A stretch of DNA of 64,000 nucleotides, taken from contig JAJDAQ010000025.1 of assembly GCA_029261815.1 (NCBI GenBank), positions 1 through 64,000 on the forward strand, written 5' to 3'. Of this stretch, positions 1 to 8,943 are shown piece after piece. A program made the position numbers and the translations under genes. Each line of letters starts with the position of its first letter. Within the stretch, counting starts at the first letter, position 1. The stretch comes from Deltaproteobacteria bacterium. GTDB taxonomy: Bacteria; Myxococcota_A; UBA9160; UBA6930. The notes below the pieces were generated by a model. It made no database searches. It was given only the letters and a program-made list of their open reading frames with translations, and had not been told where the DNA came from.

Positions 1-141
1 CGCGGCGTCGAACGCAACAAGCGCCGCGTGCTGATCGGGCCCGAGGCCTACGTCATCGATTGGGTGCAGCGACTCTTCCCCAGCGGCTATCAACGCCTGA
101 TGATTCGCGCCGCCAAACGCAACCAGACGCCCCTCGTCTAG
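1..141 (+). CDS. Short-chain dehydrogenase/reductase, C-terminal end (partial)
   Basis: Only the last 46 residues lie in the window; the gene begins upstream of base 1. The frame runs from base 1 to TAG at 139-141. The segment RRVLIGPEAYVIDWVQRLFP resembles the C-terminal tail of classical NAD(P)-dependent SDR oxidoreductases, in which a stretch like VLIGPDA..ID.LQRL.P follows the catalytic domain. No catalytic residue is visible here, so substrate and activity cannot be judged. The stop overlaps the GGAG ribosome-binding site of the following phosphoesterase gene, so the two are probably co-transcribed. Confidence 0.6.
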   Translation, partial: RGVERNKRRVLIGPEAYVIDWVQRLFPSGYQRLMIRAAKRNQTPLV

Positions 142-149
142 GAGACCCC

Positions 150-1253
150 ATGCCCCGCTCCGCCATTCTGTTCGCCGCCATCGCATTCCTCCTGCTGGGG
201 TGCGTGAAACCCACACTCGAGGGCCCGAACCACAGCGTCGAGGGTCCGCCCTGGGTGGCCGACAGCCGCGACGGCAAGGTCGCGCCTTTCGATGTCGAGC
301 AACGCATCGTCCTGATTGGCGACACGGGTCTGTACCTCGAAGACGACCCGGTACTCGACGCCCTGGGCACCTGGACCCGGGACGTCCCCAGCACGATCGT
401 GTTCCTGGGCGACAACTTGTACGACGAGGGCCTCCAGGACGACGACCGGGAGCGCGGCGAGCAGATCCTAAAGCAGCAGGTCGAGGCCACCGAAGGGCTC
501 CGCGTCTTCGTCCCCGGGAACCACGACTGGGGGTTGTCCCCCGACGGCCAGGACCCCCAGGTCATCGCCAACCAACAAGCCTTCCTGGAAGGTTTCGAAG
601 GGGTGCGCTTTTCCCCCTCCAATGGCTGCATCGGGCCCTCGAAGCTCGTTCTTCCCGGCTCGGCGGGCGGACGCGCGGTCGTCCTGGTCCTGATGGACCC
701 GACCAAGTGGATCTACCCGGCACTGCGTACCCGCTGCGAGCAGGAGGAGACCCACGAGGGCGTGCTCGCCGGACTCGATGCGATGCTGACGGAGCACGCG
801 AACGACTGGGTCGTGATGGGCTCCCACTATCCGATGGAAACCGGGGGGCCCCACGGTGGCCTCTCGTACGGGGCCGTCGGCGACGTGATCCTGGCGTACT
901 TCAAATGGCGGTACGGTGGTCTCGGAAATACCGACGAACCCGGCTACGCCGACTGGATCGCCCAGACGACCGACGTGATGCGCAAGCATCCGCCCACCGT
1001 CTACGCCGCGGGCCATGACCACAGCCTCCAGATCCTGAGCGGCCACGACTACGCCCAGGTCGAAGTCGTCAGCGGCGCGGGTGCGGTCGAACGCGTCTCG
1101 ACGGTCACGCATCTTCCGGCAACCCGCTTCGCCCACGCCGCCCCGGGATTCATCGTGCTCGATGTTGGAAGCCGCGACGGCGTGCCCACTGGCGCCCTCC
1201 GGGTGATCGAAGGTCGTGGCGATACGCCCGTCTACGAAGAGGCCATCGACTAG
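150..1253 (+). CDS. Calcineurin-like metallophosphoesterase, lipoprotein
   Basis: A 367-residue predicted lipoprotein phosphoesterase. The start at 150 is chosen because GGAG lies just upstream and because it opens directly into a signal peptide ending in a lipobox (LLLGC, residues about 12-16), so the enzyme is probably anchored in the envelope. The metallophosphatase blocks are in the expected order: GDTG near residue 60, GDN near 95, GNHDW near 125, GSHYP near 230 and GHDH near 300. Together these bind the di-metal centre. The substrate is unknown; relatives include acid phosphatases, phosphodiesterases and nucleotidases. It follows the partial SDR by 8 bases and overlaps the convergent PLP-enzyme gene by 4 bases. 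Confidence 0.85.
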   Translation: MPRSAILFAAIAFLLLGCVKPTLEGPNHSVEGPPWVADSRDGKVAPFDVEQRIVLIGDTGLYLEDDPVLDALGTWTRDVPSTIVFLGDNLYDEGLQDDDRERGEQILKQQVEATEGLRVFVPGNHDWGLSPDGQDPQVIANQQAFLEGFEGVRFSPSNGCIGPSKLVLPGSAGGRAVVLVLMDPTKWIYPALRTRCEQEETHEGVLAGLDAMLTEHANDWVVMGSHYPMETGGPHGGLSYGAVGDVILAYFKWRYGGLGNTDEPGYADWIAQTTDVMRKHPPTVYAAGHDHSLQILSGHDYAQVEVVSGAGAVERVSTVTHLPATRFAHAAPGFIVLDVGSRDGVPTGALRVIEGRGDTPVYEEAID

Positions 1254-2389
1254 CGTTCGAGTGCCTGGCCCAGGTCCGCCGCGAGGTCGATGGCGGACTC
1301 GAGCCCGATCGAAAGGCGCAACAGATCTTCGGGAACCGCGGTGGCCGGACCTTCGACGCCAGCCCGATGCTCGACGACACTCTCGGTCCCACCGAGCGAA
1401 GTGGCGTCCGTAAAGACGCGAAGCTTCGCGGCGACCTCCCGTGCACGGGCAGCACCCCCGCCGGTCTGGAACGAAACGATGGGACCGAACCCGACGTCCA
1501 TCTGCCTTCGCGCCGTCTCATGCCCTGCGTGGTCTGGCAGCCCGGGATAGGACACGGAGGTGACTGCCGGGTGCACTGCCAACATTTCGGCCACGGACTG
1601 GGCATTCTCGGACGAGCGCCCGACGCGCACGAAGAGTGTCTTCATCCCACGCAGGAGCAACCAAGCTTCGAAGGGACCCAGGATGGCACCACGCTGACCC
1701 CGTTCGTGGCGCAAGCGTGCCCAGACATCATCCTTGCGCGCCGTCACCAGGGCGCCCGCAACGACGTCGGCGTGACCGTTCAATTGCTTGGAGGCCGAGT
1801 GCATCACGAGATCGACCCCGTGCTCGATCGGCCGCGTGTTCGCCGGCGTGGCAAGCGTGGAGTCTGCAACGACCAGGGCGCCGGCGGCGTGGGCGACTTC
1901 TGAAGCGGCCGCCAGATCCGTCACGTGGCCGAGCGGATTGGTCGGCGTTTCGAGCCAGACGAGATCGGTCTTCGCATCGACCACTGCAGCAGCAAGGGCG
2001 TCAACGTCACCCGCAGACACGAAGTCCACCCGGCAGCGTCCGGCGGTCGCGCGCGTCTCGATCCAGCGCCGAAAGGTGAAGTACATCTCTCGCGGCGCCA
2101 CGATCCTGGCGCCTTCGGGAAGCACATCGAGCACGGTTGCCGCCGCAGCCATCCCCGAGGAGAACAACATCGTCTCTGCCGCGCCCTCGAGCTCGGTCAG
2201 CAGCGCCTCGGCAGCGTCGAAAGTCGGGTTCTGATCTCTCGTGTAACTGTGCCCACCCGGGTAGGAGCCATCCGGGTCCCGCGCATAGGAGGCAGACGCA
2301 TGAATCGGCGGCACCAGGCCATGCATCGTGGGGTCCGGTCCTGTGACCCCCTGCGCCGCCCAGGTCTCGGGCCTGCGCCCGCGGCTCAC
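1250..2389 (-). CDS. Cys/Met metabolism PLP-dependent enzyme (cystathionine gamma-synthase/lyase family)
   Basis: This 379-residue fold-type I PLP enzyme belongs to the cystathionine gamma-synthase / gamma-lyase / methionine gamma-lyase family, which handles C-S bond chemistry in sulfur amino acids. Family features are the N-terminal segment with YTRDQNPT, the glycine-serine cofactor contact (LFSSGMAA near residue 95), the aspartate loop ADSTLATP, and the Schiff-base lysine in MHSASKQLNGH near residue 205. The start is GTG at 2389 in a GTGA overlap with the upstream ABC1 kinase gene, which indicates coupled translation. The 3' end overlaps the convergent phosphoesterase gene by 4 bases. Synthase and lyase cannot be separated by sequence reading alone. 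Confidence 0.85.
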   Translation of the reverse strand: MSRGRRPETWAAQGVTGPDPTMHGLVPPIHASASYARDPDGSYPGGHSYTRDQNPTFDAAEALLTELEGAAETMLFSSGMAAAATVLDVLPEGARIVAPREMYFTFRRWIETRATAGRCRVDFVSAGDVDALAAAVVDAKTDLVWLETPTNPLGHVTDLAAASEVAHAAGALVVADSTLATPANTRPIEHGVDLVMHSASKQLNGHADVVAGALVTARKDDVWARLRHERGQRGAILGPFEAWLLLRGMKTLFVRVGRSSENAQSVAEMLAVHPAVTSVSYPGLPDHAGHETARRQMDVGFGPIVSFQTGGGAARAREVAAKLRVFTDATSLGGTESVVEHRAGVEGPATAVPEDLLRLSIGLESAIDLAADLGQALER

Positions 2390-3669
2390 CCGCGCGATCC
2401 GCCGGCGCCCATGGCCTGCAGCACGTTCGCGCGCCCGCCTAGCGTGTGTGCGATGCCGGACAAGAAGGAGAAGACGCGCCCGACCAACACGAAGTCGCTC
2501 GGCACGTCGACCACCGGGTCCTCGCGAATCGCATCGAATAGCTCGTCAGTCATCTCTTCGGTGAACTCGCCCTCGAAAGCCCCTGAGTCGCTCCGCGAGA
2601 TCATCCGCCGCGCGATCAAGAGAAAGGTGCCGTCATCGCCGGTCTTCGACGCGAAGCCCAGTTCCTTGAAGGCACGCATCATCGAGGCTTCATTGAACGT
2701 CATCATCGAGAACATCAGTTCGAACAGACCCATACCGAAGCCTTCCGGCAGTTCCTTCGAGAGCCCGAAGTCGAGCACGATCAGCCTGCCATCCGGCGTG
2801 ACCATCAGGTTGCCCGGGTGCGGGTCTGCCTGGAAGAAACCGGCGCCCAGGATCATCTGCACGTAGACCGACATCAGATCCTGCACCACGTCTTCGGGGT
2901 CGATGCCGTGCTCCAGGAGCTGCGCCTTCTCGGTGATCTTGATCCCGCTGACCTTCTCCATGACCAGGATTCGACCCGTCGAGTGTTCTTCCAACACTTC
3001 AGGAATCCAGATCCGTGGGTTCTTGGCAAACATCTCCCGGACGCGCGCGCCGCTGCGGGCCTCACGGCGGAAGTCGATCTCGTAACCCACGTGCTCGGTG
3101 AGTTCCTTGATCAGCGGCAAGAGCGGAAGCGGTTGCGGGTCGAACCACTCGTAGGCGCGCACACCGCGCTCCATGTTGCGCAGATCGGTTCGGAAGATGT
3201 CCTCGATGTCGGGGTACTGAACCTTGACCGCCACTTCGCGCCCGCTCTTCAGACGCGCGATATGAACCTGCGCGAGGGACGCCGATGCGATCGGAGTCTC
3301 CGAGAACTCCGAGAAGACGGCGTCGATGGGCTGCCCCAGTTCGCGCTCCAACGCGGCCTTGACGACGGGCCACGGCTTGGGAGGCACGGAGTCGTGGCAT
3401 TCCTTCAGGCGTTCGACGAACTCGGGCGGAAACACATCTGCACGCGTTGCCATCGCCTGACACATCTTGATCATCACGCCGCGCATGGAAGTCGCGGCGG
3501 CGAGGATGGCGTTGGCGGCGCGGTCATGAAGCGGGCGCAGCTCTTCGTCGGTGTGCTCGGGCTGACGCAGCAGCTTCCGCTTCCACGCCGGCACCTTGTA
3601 GAGCAGGTAGAGATAGATCCCGAGCCGCGTGACCGTTCCGGTCCGCCGCATCCGCGTGACGGGGTGCAC
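2386..3669 (-). CDS. ABC1 (AarF/UbiB) family atypical kinase
   Basis: About 427 residues. UbiB/ADCK-type protein-kinase-like ATPases act in quinone biosynthesis and lipid homeostasis. The family signatures are present: a KxGQ-like element in modified form (MRGVMIKMCQAMATRADVFP), the alanine-rich loop ASASLAQVHIA, the lysine in VAVKVQYP, the catalytic-loop-like QADPHPGNLMV and the metal-binding LDFGLSKEL. The Q of KxGQ sits in KMCQ, so the glycine is replaced by cysteine. The start is uncertain: GTG 3669 and ATG 3651 both lack a clear ribosome-binding site, and a longer frame to 3741 would overlap the upstream gene. No other quinone gene is nearby. Confidence 0.8.
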   Translation of the reverse strand: MHPVTRMRRTGTVTRLGIYLYLLYKVPAWKRKLLRQPEHTDEELRPLHDRAANAILAAATSMRGVMIKMCQAMATRADVFPPEFVERLKECHDSVPPKPWPVVKAALERELGQPIDAVFSEFSETPIASASLAQVHIARLKSGREVAVKVQYPDIEDIFRTDLRNMERGVRAYEWFDPQPLPLLPLIKELTEHVGYEIDFRREARSGARVREMFAKNPRIWIPEVLEEHSTGRILVMEKVSGIKITEKAQLLEHGIDPEDVVQDLMSVYVQMILGAGFFQADPHPGNLMVTPDGRLIVLDFGLSKELPEGFGMGLFELMFSMMTFNEASMMRAFKELGFASKTGDDGTFLLIARRMISRSDSGAFEGEFTEEMTDELFDAIREDPVVDVPSDFVLVGRVFSFLSGIAHTLGGRANVLQAMGAGGSRG

Positions 3670-3673
3670 GAGG

Positions 3674-4762
3674 CTAGGCCGCTTCGGTCGAAGGCTCGAA
3701 GCCCGTCGTCTCCGGAGGCGTCCAAACGGATTCGAGCGCATCGAATTCTTCGAGCAGCGCCTTCGGATTGCTGGCGACCTTCATCGCTTCGCCGAGGCTC
3801 TCGCGGAGGTCCTCACGCTGATCCCGCGGTCGTGAGCGGGTCATCTCGTGGAGCATCCCATGGAGCAGGCCGTCGATCACGGTTTCCCCCGCGATCGTCT
3901 TCCCATCCACGGTGCGGATCGTGCGCGCGCGCATCTCTGATAGCCCCGTCCGCAGGTATTCGACGTGCGGGTTCTCATCGGCCCGGATGTTTCGCACCAT
4001 GCCGCCGGCGGCGTCGGGTGCCGCGGAGACCTCGCCATCCGACAGGACGCGTTCTCCCCAATCGAAGGTCCCCTCAGCGAAGACCTCCACGATGCAGACG
4101 CGGGCCATCATCGTGAGCATCCGCTCCAGGGTCGGGTCGAGCTGCGGGAACGGACGCTCGGCCTTGCCACGCTGCCCACCGCCTCCGCCGCCCATCATGC
4201 GCATGAGCACGTCGCCCGGAATCTTGGGGTTCTCGAGTGCGGTGTCCCGGGCGGCTTCCCACATCTGTTTGTGCCCGCCCTCTTCCCGGTAGCCCGACTC
4301 GTCGCGTGCGTGCGCCTCGAATAGACCCTTGTCGAGGTGGGCGAGCGCGGTTCCTTCGACGGACTCGACCACCCACTCGCCCAGGTCCGGAACCTTCACG
4401 TCGCGGATCACGGCGCCAAAGCCCTCGACGATCGAGATGATCGTGAGCGCGCGTACGATCGGGTCGCGCACGCCGTTGCGGAGCAGCAACTTCGCTTGAT
4501 CGACGTTCGGGTACTGCGGCGGCATCAATGCCTTCGAGATCTCGATGAGCCCATGGCCGTCACGCGCGAGCTGAGACTTCCACGCATCGATGGCGGGGCC
4601 GCGGTGGACCATCCGGGGCGAACGATACGCACCCGTCGAGTCGAAACCGCCGTGGCAGCGGACGCCGCCTGCGATCAGGGGCTCTTCGTAGGAGCCGCTC
4701 TCCAGCAATTCCTGGGGCGTGAAGGTCAGGCGGTCAGGCGCCGACTCCGTGGCAACGCTCAT
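3674..4762 (-). CDS. Unknown protein, possible ferritin-like helical bundle
   Basis: I do not recognise this 362-residue family with confidence. It has no signal peptide or membrane segment. Its middle and C-terminal parts are predicted helical and rich in Glu/His pairs: EGTALAHLDKGLFEAHARDE near 135, GGHKQMWEA near 160, VEVFAEGTFDW near 225, and an ExxH-type element in DENPHVEYL near 265. This spacing resembles ferritin-like di-iron proteins, but that is inference. A glycine run (MMGGGGGGQRG) near 190 looks like a linker. It lies just upstream of the ABC1 kinase gene on the same strand, which suggests a functional pair. A ribosome-binding site (GGAG) precedes the start. Confidence 0.75.
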   Translation of the reverse strand: MSVATESAPDRLTFTPQELLESGSYEEPLIAGGVRCHGGFDSTGAYRSPRMVHRGPAIDAWKSQLARDGHGLIEISKALMPPQYPNVDQAKLLLRNGVRDPIVRALTIISIVEGFGAVIRDVKVPDLGEWVVESVEGTALAHLDKGLFEAHARDESGYREEGGHKQMWEAARDTALENPKIPGDVLMRMMGGGGGGQRGKAERPFPQLDPTLERMLTMMARVCIVEVFAEGTFDWGERVLSDGEVSAAPDAAGGMVRNIRADENPHVEYLRTGLSEMRARTIRTVDGKTIAGETVIDGLLHGMLHEMTRSRPRDQREDLRESLGEAMKVASNPKALLEEFDALESVWTPPETTGFEPSTEAA

Positions 4763-4834
4763 GAAGCTCTCCTCGTTCCGGGCGGTAGGGGGTGGGAGGG
4801 GCGCGGACCGAACCCTAGCGCATTGAACGATGGG

Positions 4835-7234
4835 TCAGGCCTCCTCGGCAGGCGCCGGCGGTCCTTCCAGCGCTCCCGATGCGAGCAGGGCATCGACCTC
4901 GGCATCGCTCAGCCCCAACAATGACGTCGCGACGTCTCGTGTGTGTTCACCCAGCGCAGGCGCCCGATCCACGAAGACGTCGATCATCCCGGTCGCCCGG
5001 AATGCGGGCCCTTCCAGATCGAAGCTCGCGAGCAGCTCGGGCTGATGGATCGTCCGGCCATACTCCCATGCCTGGAAATGTGGGTCATCCATCTGATCCC
5101 CAGCCGTGAACATCGGCCCTGCCGGCACACCTTCGGCTTGAAGCGCTTCGCAGACCGCGAGTCGATCGCGTTCCCGGGTCCAGGCGTGGAGCGCCGCGTC
5201 GATCTCATCGTGCGCGGCGTGGCGACCCTCAGCCGTGTCATATGCGGCGGCGTCCGCCCACGCAGGACTTCCGAGTGCGCGCTTCAAGCCAGCCCAGTCC
5301 GCATCATCACGCACGGTGATGACACACCACTGCTCTTCGCCCGCGCACCGGTAGGCACCCCAGGGTGCGCCAGCGTCGTTGCGATTGCCGCGCGGCCGGA
5401 CCGAACCCGGCTCGAAGGCGGCTTTCCAGAGAAGTTCGCCGATGATGCCTGTGACCGTTTCGATCTGCGCGACTTCACCGTGCGCGCCCTCGCCGGTGCG
5501 TTCGCGACGCAGCAACGCAGCGACCGCGGCAAACGCACAAACGCGGCCAGCGAGGTGATCGGGGAAGATCGCGGTCGAACCGGCAGGCTCTTCCTGGTCG
5601 TCGTAGTTCCACAAATGCACAAGGCCGCCGATGGGTTGGGTCGAAGGGCCGTAGCCGATCCAATCGGCCCAGGCGCCATGCGCACCCAGGAGCTGCGACG
5701 ACACCATCACGATCCGCGGGTTCACGGCCTTCAAGTCCTCGAAGCCAACGCCCAGGCTGTCCATCGTTCCAGTCGAACTGTTCTCGATGACGAAGTCGGA
5801 TTGCTTGGCGAGTTCGAGCAGCAGCTTCCGTCCCTCGACCGACTTCAGGTTCACCCCGAAACTACGCTTCGAGCGACTCGAACTCACGAACGAGGTCGAC
5901 ATCTCACTCCCAGCGACGGTTCGGATGAAGTCCGGGTAGGTGCGGCTCTCGATCTTGATGACGTCGGCGCCATATTCGGCGAACAGCCGTGCGCATTCGA
6001 CGCCGACGCCCCCGATCCCGAAGTCGAGGACACGGAGCCCGGCGAACGGCGCCGCCGGCGTGGCGGGTGCCGCTGCGGCCGGACGCGGCGCCACCGACTC
6101 ACTCCTCACCGCAGATGTGTGCTGTCCGAGCGTCGGCGCCGCGCTGCGCGGGCCCTGGCGCGTACCATCCATCTCGATGAACCCCGACGCCATCGGTGCG
6201 CTGGCGCCACTCGGGAGCGCGGTTTCCACGAAGGTCTTGCGCGAGATCAGGTGCTCGTTCGCAAGCACTTCCTCGGGCCGAAGCACCGGTGTGCAAACGA
6301 TGCCGCGCCGCTGCGCTTCGGCCGACACCTCTTCCATCGTCATCTTGGCGAAGTGCGCTTCGTAGGCCGGCGTCAGCACGTCGGCCGCCATCAGGCGGTT
6401 GATGAACTGCTCCCAGTGCGGGTCGGCGAACTCCTCGGGCTCGCCCATCCACTCCCAGAGCGCCTTCCACTGACGCGGCGACAACACCACGAGACGGACG
6501 AAGCCGCCCTTGCAGCGATAGATCGTGTAGACGGGGCCCGAGCCCGCGCGCACTTCGGGGTACGCCGCTTCGGACTTCCGCGAGATGCTCGCGTTCGGAT
6601 AGGACCAGTCCGCCGTCTGGGCGACACCGAGCACCGCCGCGAAGTCGATGTGCTGACCGCGTCCGGTCTGCTCGCGCTGTAGGAGCGCTGTCGCTGTCGC
6701 GAACGCGGCCGTCACGGCCGCGGCATCCCCCGCCAGGTGCGCGGGCGGAATCAGCGGCGCTTTGCTCGGGATCCCGGCCTTGAACATCAGGCCGCCGACC
6801 GCAGACAGCACCGGATCGGTCGCGATCCAGTCCTTGTACGGACCGAAGGAACCGAACGGCGAGAACGACGTCACGACGAGGTGCGGATGCCGCGCGCACA
6901 GGTCCGCCGGGGCGAGATCGAGTTGCGCGAGGCGACCGGGTGCAAAGCTCTCGACGAGAACATCGGCGCCAGCGAGCAGACGGTGAAGCTCCTCCCGGTC
7001 CTCGGCGGACTCCAGGTCGAGCACGATGCCGCGCTTGCCTGCATTGCGGAAACCGAATGCGAGACTCTCGTCGTCGTGCAACGGCGCGTGCTTGCGAGAG
7101 GCGGCACCGGCCGGCGACTCCACCCGTACCACGTCGGCCCCGAGGTCTGCGAACAGGCGCCCCACGAGTTCTCCGAGTTCGTCTGCCAGGTCGATCACCC
7201 GGACTCCGACGAGGGGCTGTTCCTTGCTGCTCAC
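4835..7234 (-). CDS. Tandem (two-domain) CaiB/BaiF-type CoA transferase
   Basis: A 799-residue fusion of two family III CoA-transferase domains, roughly residues 1-385 and 405-790. Such enzymes move CoA between carboxylates, usually in fatty, aromatic or carnitine-like acid catabolism. Each half has the family N-terminus (GVRVIDLADELGELVGRLFADLGADVVRVE; GLRVLDFGIGGVGVECARLFAEYGADVIKIE) and the R.TG.G motif. By eye the second half keeps the conserved aspartate element (PDHLAG), whereas the first has PAHLAG, so only one half may be catalytic. The start is GTG 7234, because GGAGGA sits six bases upstream; the longer open frame runs antisense through the crotonase gene. It is divergent from the crotonase pair at 7355. 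Confidence 0.88.
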   Translation of the reverse strand: MSSKEQPLVGVRVIDLADELGELVGRLFADLGADVVRVESPAGAASRKHAPLHDDESLAFGFRNAGKRGIVLDLESAEDREELHRLLAGADVLVESFAPGRLAQLDLAPADLCARHPHLVVTSFSPFGSFGPYKDWIATDPVLSAVGGLMFKAGIPSKAPLIPPAHLAGDAAAVTAAFATATALLQREQTGRGQHIDFAAVLGVAQTADWSYPNASISRKSEAAYPEVRAGSGPVYTIYRCKGGFVRLVVLSPRQWKALWEWMGEPEEFADPHWEQFINRLMAADVLTPAYEAHFAKMTMEEVSAEAQRRGIVCTPVLRPEEVLANEHLISRKTFVETALPSGASAPMASGFIEMDGTRQGPRSAAPTLGQHTSAVRSESVAPRPAAAAPATPAAPFAGLRVLDFGIGGVGVECARLFAEYGADVIKIESRTYPDFIRTVAGSEMSTSFVSSSRSKRSFGVNLKSVEGRKLLLELAKQSDFVIENSSTGTMDSLGVGFEDLKAVNPRIVMVSSQLLGAHGAWADWIGYGPSTQPIGGLVHLWNYDDQEEPAGSTAIFPDHLAGRVCAFAAVAALLRRERTGEGAHGEVAQIETVTGIIGELLWKAAFEPGSVRPRGNRNDAGAPWGAYRCAGEEQWCVITVRDDADWAGLKRALGSPAWADAAAYDTAEGRHAAHDEIDAALHAWTRERDRLAVCEALQAEGVPAGPMFTAGDQMDDPHFQAWEYGRTIHQPELLASFDLEGPAFRATGMIDVFVDRAPALGEHTRDVATSLLGLSDAEVDALLASGALEGPPAPAEEA

Positions 7235-7354
7235 GGCGTATCCTCCAGTCCCGCGAGCGGCGCCTCCAGAGGATCGGCGGCACTTCGCGTGGCGCGGGAT
7301 TGTATCGCGCCGCCGGCGCTGGCCCCGCCCCCCCAGGCAACGCACACTGGAACC

Positions 7355-8155
7355 ATGCCCTACGACACCATCCTGTACGAGACCCGCGGCGACGTCGCCT
7401 GGATCACGCTCAACCGCCCGGAGAAACTCAACGCCTGGACGCCGGCAATGAGTGTCGAAATGGCGGATGCACTCGGCCACGCCAACGACGACGGCTCCGT
7501 CGGTGCCGTGGTCGTCACCGGCGCGGGCCGCGGCTTCTGCGCTGGTGCTGACATGGAAGACACGTTCTCCAAGCGGATCGCGGGTGAGGACCCCGGCGAT
7601 GGCACCGACCGCGGATCGGGCGGGCTCCCGGATGGCCTCGACTGGGTGAAGCTCGTGCGTGAAGCCAAACCGATGGTGGCGGCCGTCAACGGTGCAGCGG
7701 TGGGGATCGGTCTGACCCAGATCCTCCCCTTCGACACGATCGTGGCGTCGGAGAAAGCCAAGTTCGGTATGGGCTTCATCAAGGTCGGTCTCGTCCCCGA
7801 ACTCGCGTCGACCCATTTCCTCGTGCAGCGTATCGGCTTCGGCAAGGCCAGTGAGCTCTCGCTGTCGGGGCGCGTAATCCGCGCGGACGAAGCCGAACGA
7901 ATCGGCCTTGTCGATCGCCTTGCCGCGCCGGAAGCGCTGGTCGACGTGGCCCAGGAGGTGGCTGCCAGTTTCGCGGCCAACCCGGACCCACAGCTCCGCA
8001 TGACGAAACAGCTCCTCACGCAGAACGCGACCGACACCGACCTCACGGCCATCCAGGAACGCGAGTCCGCCCTCTTGCGGGAATGCTGGAAGACACCGGA
8101 GCACGCCGAAGCCGTCAACGCATTCATCGAGAAGCGCGAACCCAAGTTCCGTTAG
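7355..8155 (+). CDS. Enoyl-CoA hydratase/isomerase family protein
   Basis: A 266-residue crotonase-fold enzyme, of normal family length. The N-terminal strand WITLNRPEKLNAW, the first oxyanion-hole segment GRGFCAGADM near residue 65 and the second, VNGAAVGIG near 110, are all present. The catalytic Glu of the hydratase group is seen in GLVPELAST near 145. It probably hydrates or isomerises an acyl-CoA intermediate, and the exact substrate cannot be read. The gene starts 120 bases from the divergent tandem CoA transferase and is followed 14 bases later by a second crotonase gene, so the three form a CoA-ester catabolic block. Confidence 0.88.
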   Translation: MPYDTILYETRGDVAWITLNRPEKLNAWTPAMSVEMADALGHANDDGSVGAVVVTGAGRGFCAGADMEDTFSKRIAGEDPGDGTDRGSGGLPDGLDWVKLVREAKPMVAAVNGAAVGIGLTQILPFDTIVASEKAKFGMGFIKVGLVPELASTHFLVQRIGFGKASELSLSGRVIRADEAERIGLVDRLAAPEALVDVAQEVAASFAANPDPQLRMTKQLLTQNATDTDLTAIQERESALLRECWKTPEHAEAVNAFIEKREPKFR

Positions 8156-8169
8156 TTCACGAGGGAAAG

Positions 8170-8943
8170 ATGTACGAAGAGATCGCGCTCGAGCGGAGCG
8201 GATTCGTCGAAGTCCTGACGATCGATCGGCCGGAGGCGCGCAACGCGCTGACCCACCAGACCTACGCCGAAATTGCGCGTGCCGTGCGCGAGACCGATGC
8301 GCGCTGCCTCATCATCACGGGCCGCGACCCGGCATTCTGCTCCGGAGACGACGTCAAGAAGGTGATGAAGGGCGGCGACGGCAGCGTCGGGAAGCGGATC
8401 GCGACCGCTCCCGCGCTCACGGATACCGCGGGCGCCCTGCTCTACAGCGACGTGCCCATCGTGGCCGCTGTCAACGGCGCCGCCGTCGGCTGGGGCATGG
8501 AGTTGGCGATGATGTGCGATCTCCGCGTCGCCTCCGAACAAGCCAGGTTCGGCGAACTCTTCGTCAAGCGGGGCCTCTCGTGTGATGTCGCGGGCCTCGC
8601 GCGCCTGGCGACCCTGGTCGGCCGGGAACGCGCAGCAGAACTCCTCTACACCGGGCGCGTCATCGACGCAGCGGAGGCCGAACGCATCGGCCTCGTGTCA
8701 CGGGTCGTCGCGCACGACACCTTGATGCCCGAAGCCATGGCCCTGGCCGAGTCCATTGCGGCGAATCCGCCGCTGGCCGTTCGCAAGCTGAAGGCCGGCC
8801 TGCGCGAAGCCCTCGACCCCGATTGGGACGCACTGGGCCGCTGGGCCACGACCGCGATCGGGGAACTCTTCCAGACCGAGGATCATCGAGAGGGTGTCCG
8901 CGCATTCCTCGAGAAACGCGAAGCGCGCTACACGGGCCGCTGA
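8170..8943 (+). CDS. Enoyl-CoA hydratase/isomerase family protein
   Basis: A second crotonase, 257 residues, starting at ATG 8170 behind GAGGGA. The fold signatures are TIDRPEARNALT, the oxyanion-hole segment FCSGDDV near residue 58 and VNGAAVGWG near 100. In the place where the upstream paralogue has a Pro-Glu pair (GLVPEL), this protein has GLSCDVAG, with Asp where the catalytic Glu normally sits. It may therefore be an isomerase, a hydrolase or another crotonase-fold activity rather than a classical hydratase. It is 14 bases downstream of the first crotonase and abuts the convergent Sel1 gene. Confidence 0.86.
   Translation: MYEEIALERSGFVEVLTIDRPEARNALTHQTYAEIARAVRETDARCLIITGRDPAFCSGDDVKKVMKGGDGSVGKRIATAPALTDTAGALLYSDVPIVAAVNGAAVGWGMELAMMCDLRVASEQARFGELFVKRGLSCDVAGLARLATLVGRERAAELLYTGRVIDAAEAERIGLVSRVVAHDTLMPEAMALAESIAANPPLAVRKLKAGLREALDPDWDALGRWATTAIGELFQTEDHREGVRAFLEKREARYTGR

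Noticed and set aside
4943-6682. A 579-codon plus-strand frame over the tandem CoA transferase
   Set aside because: Antisense to a gene with two recognisable domains; no family features in the translation.
7235-8104. N-terminal extension of the tandem CoA transferase frame
   Set aside because: It is antisense to the crotonase gene, and GTG 7234 has a strong ribosome-binding site and the family N-terminus.
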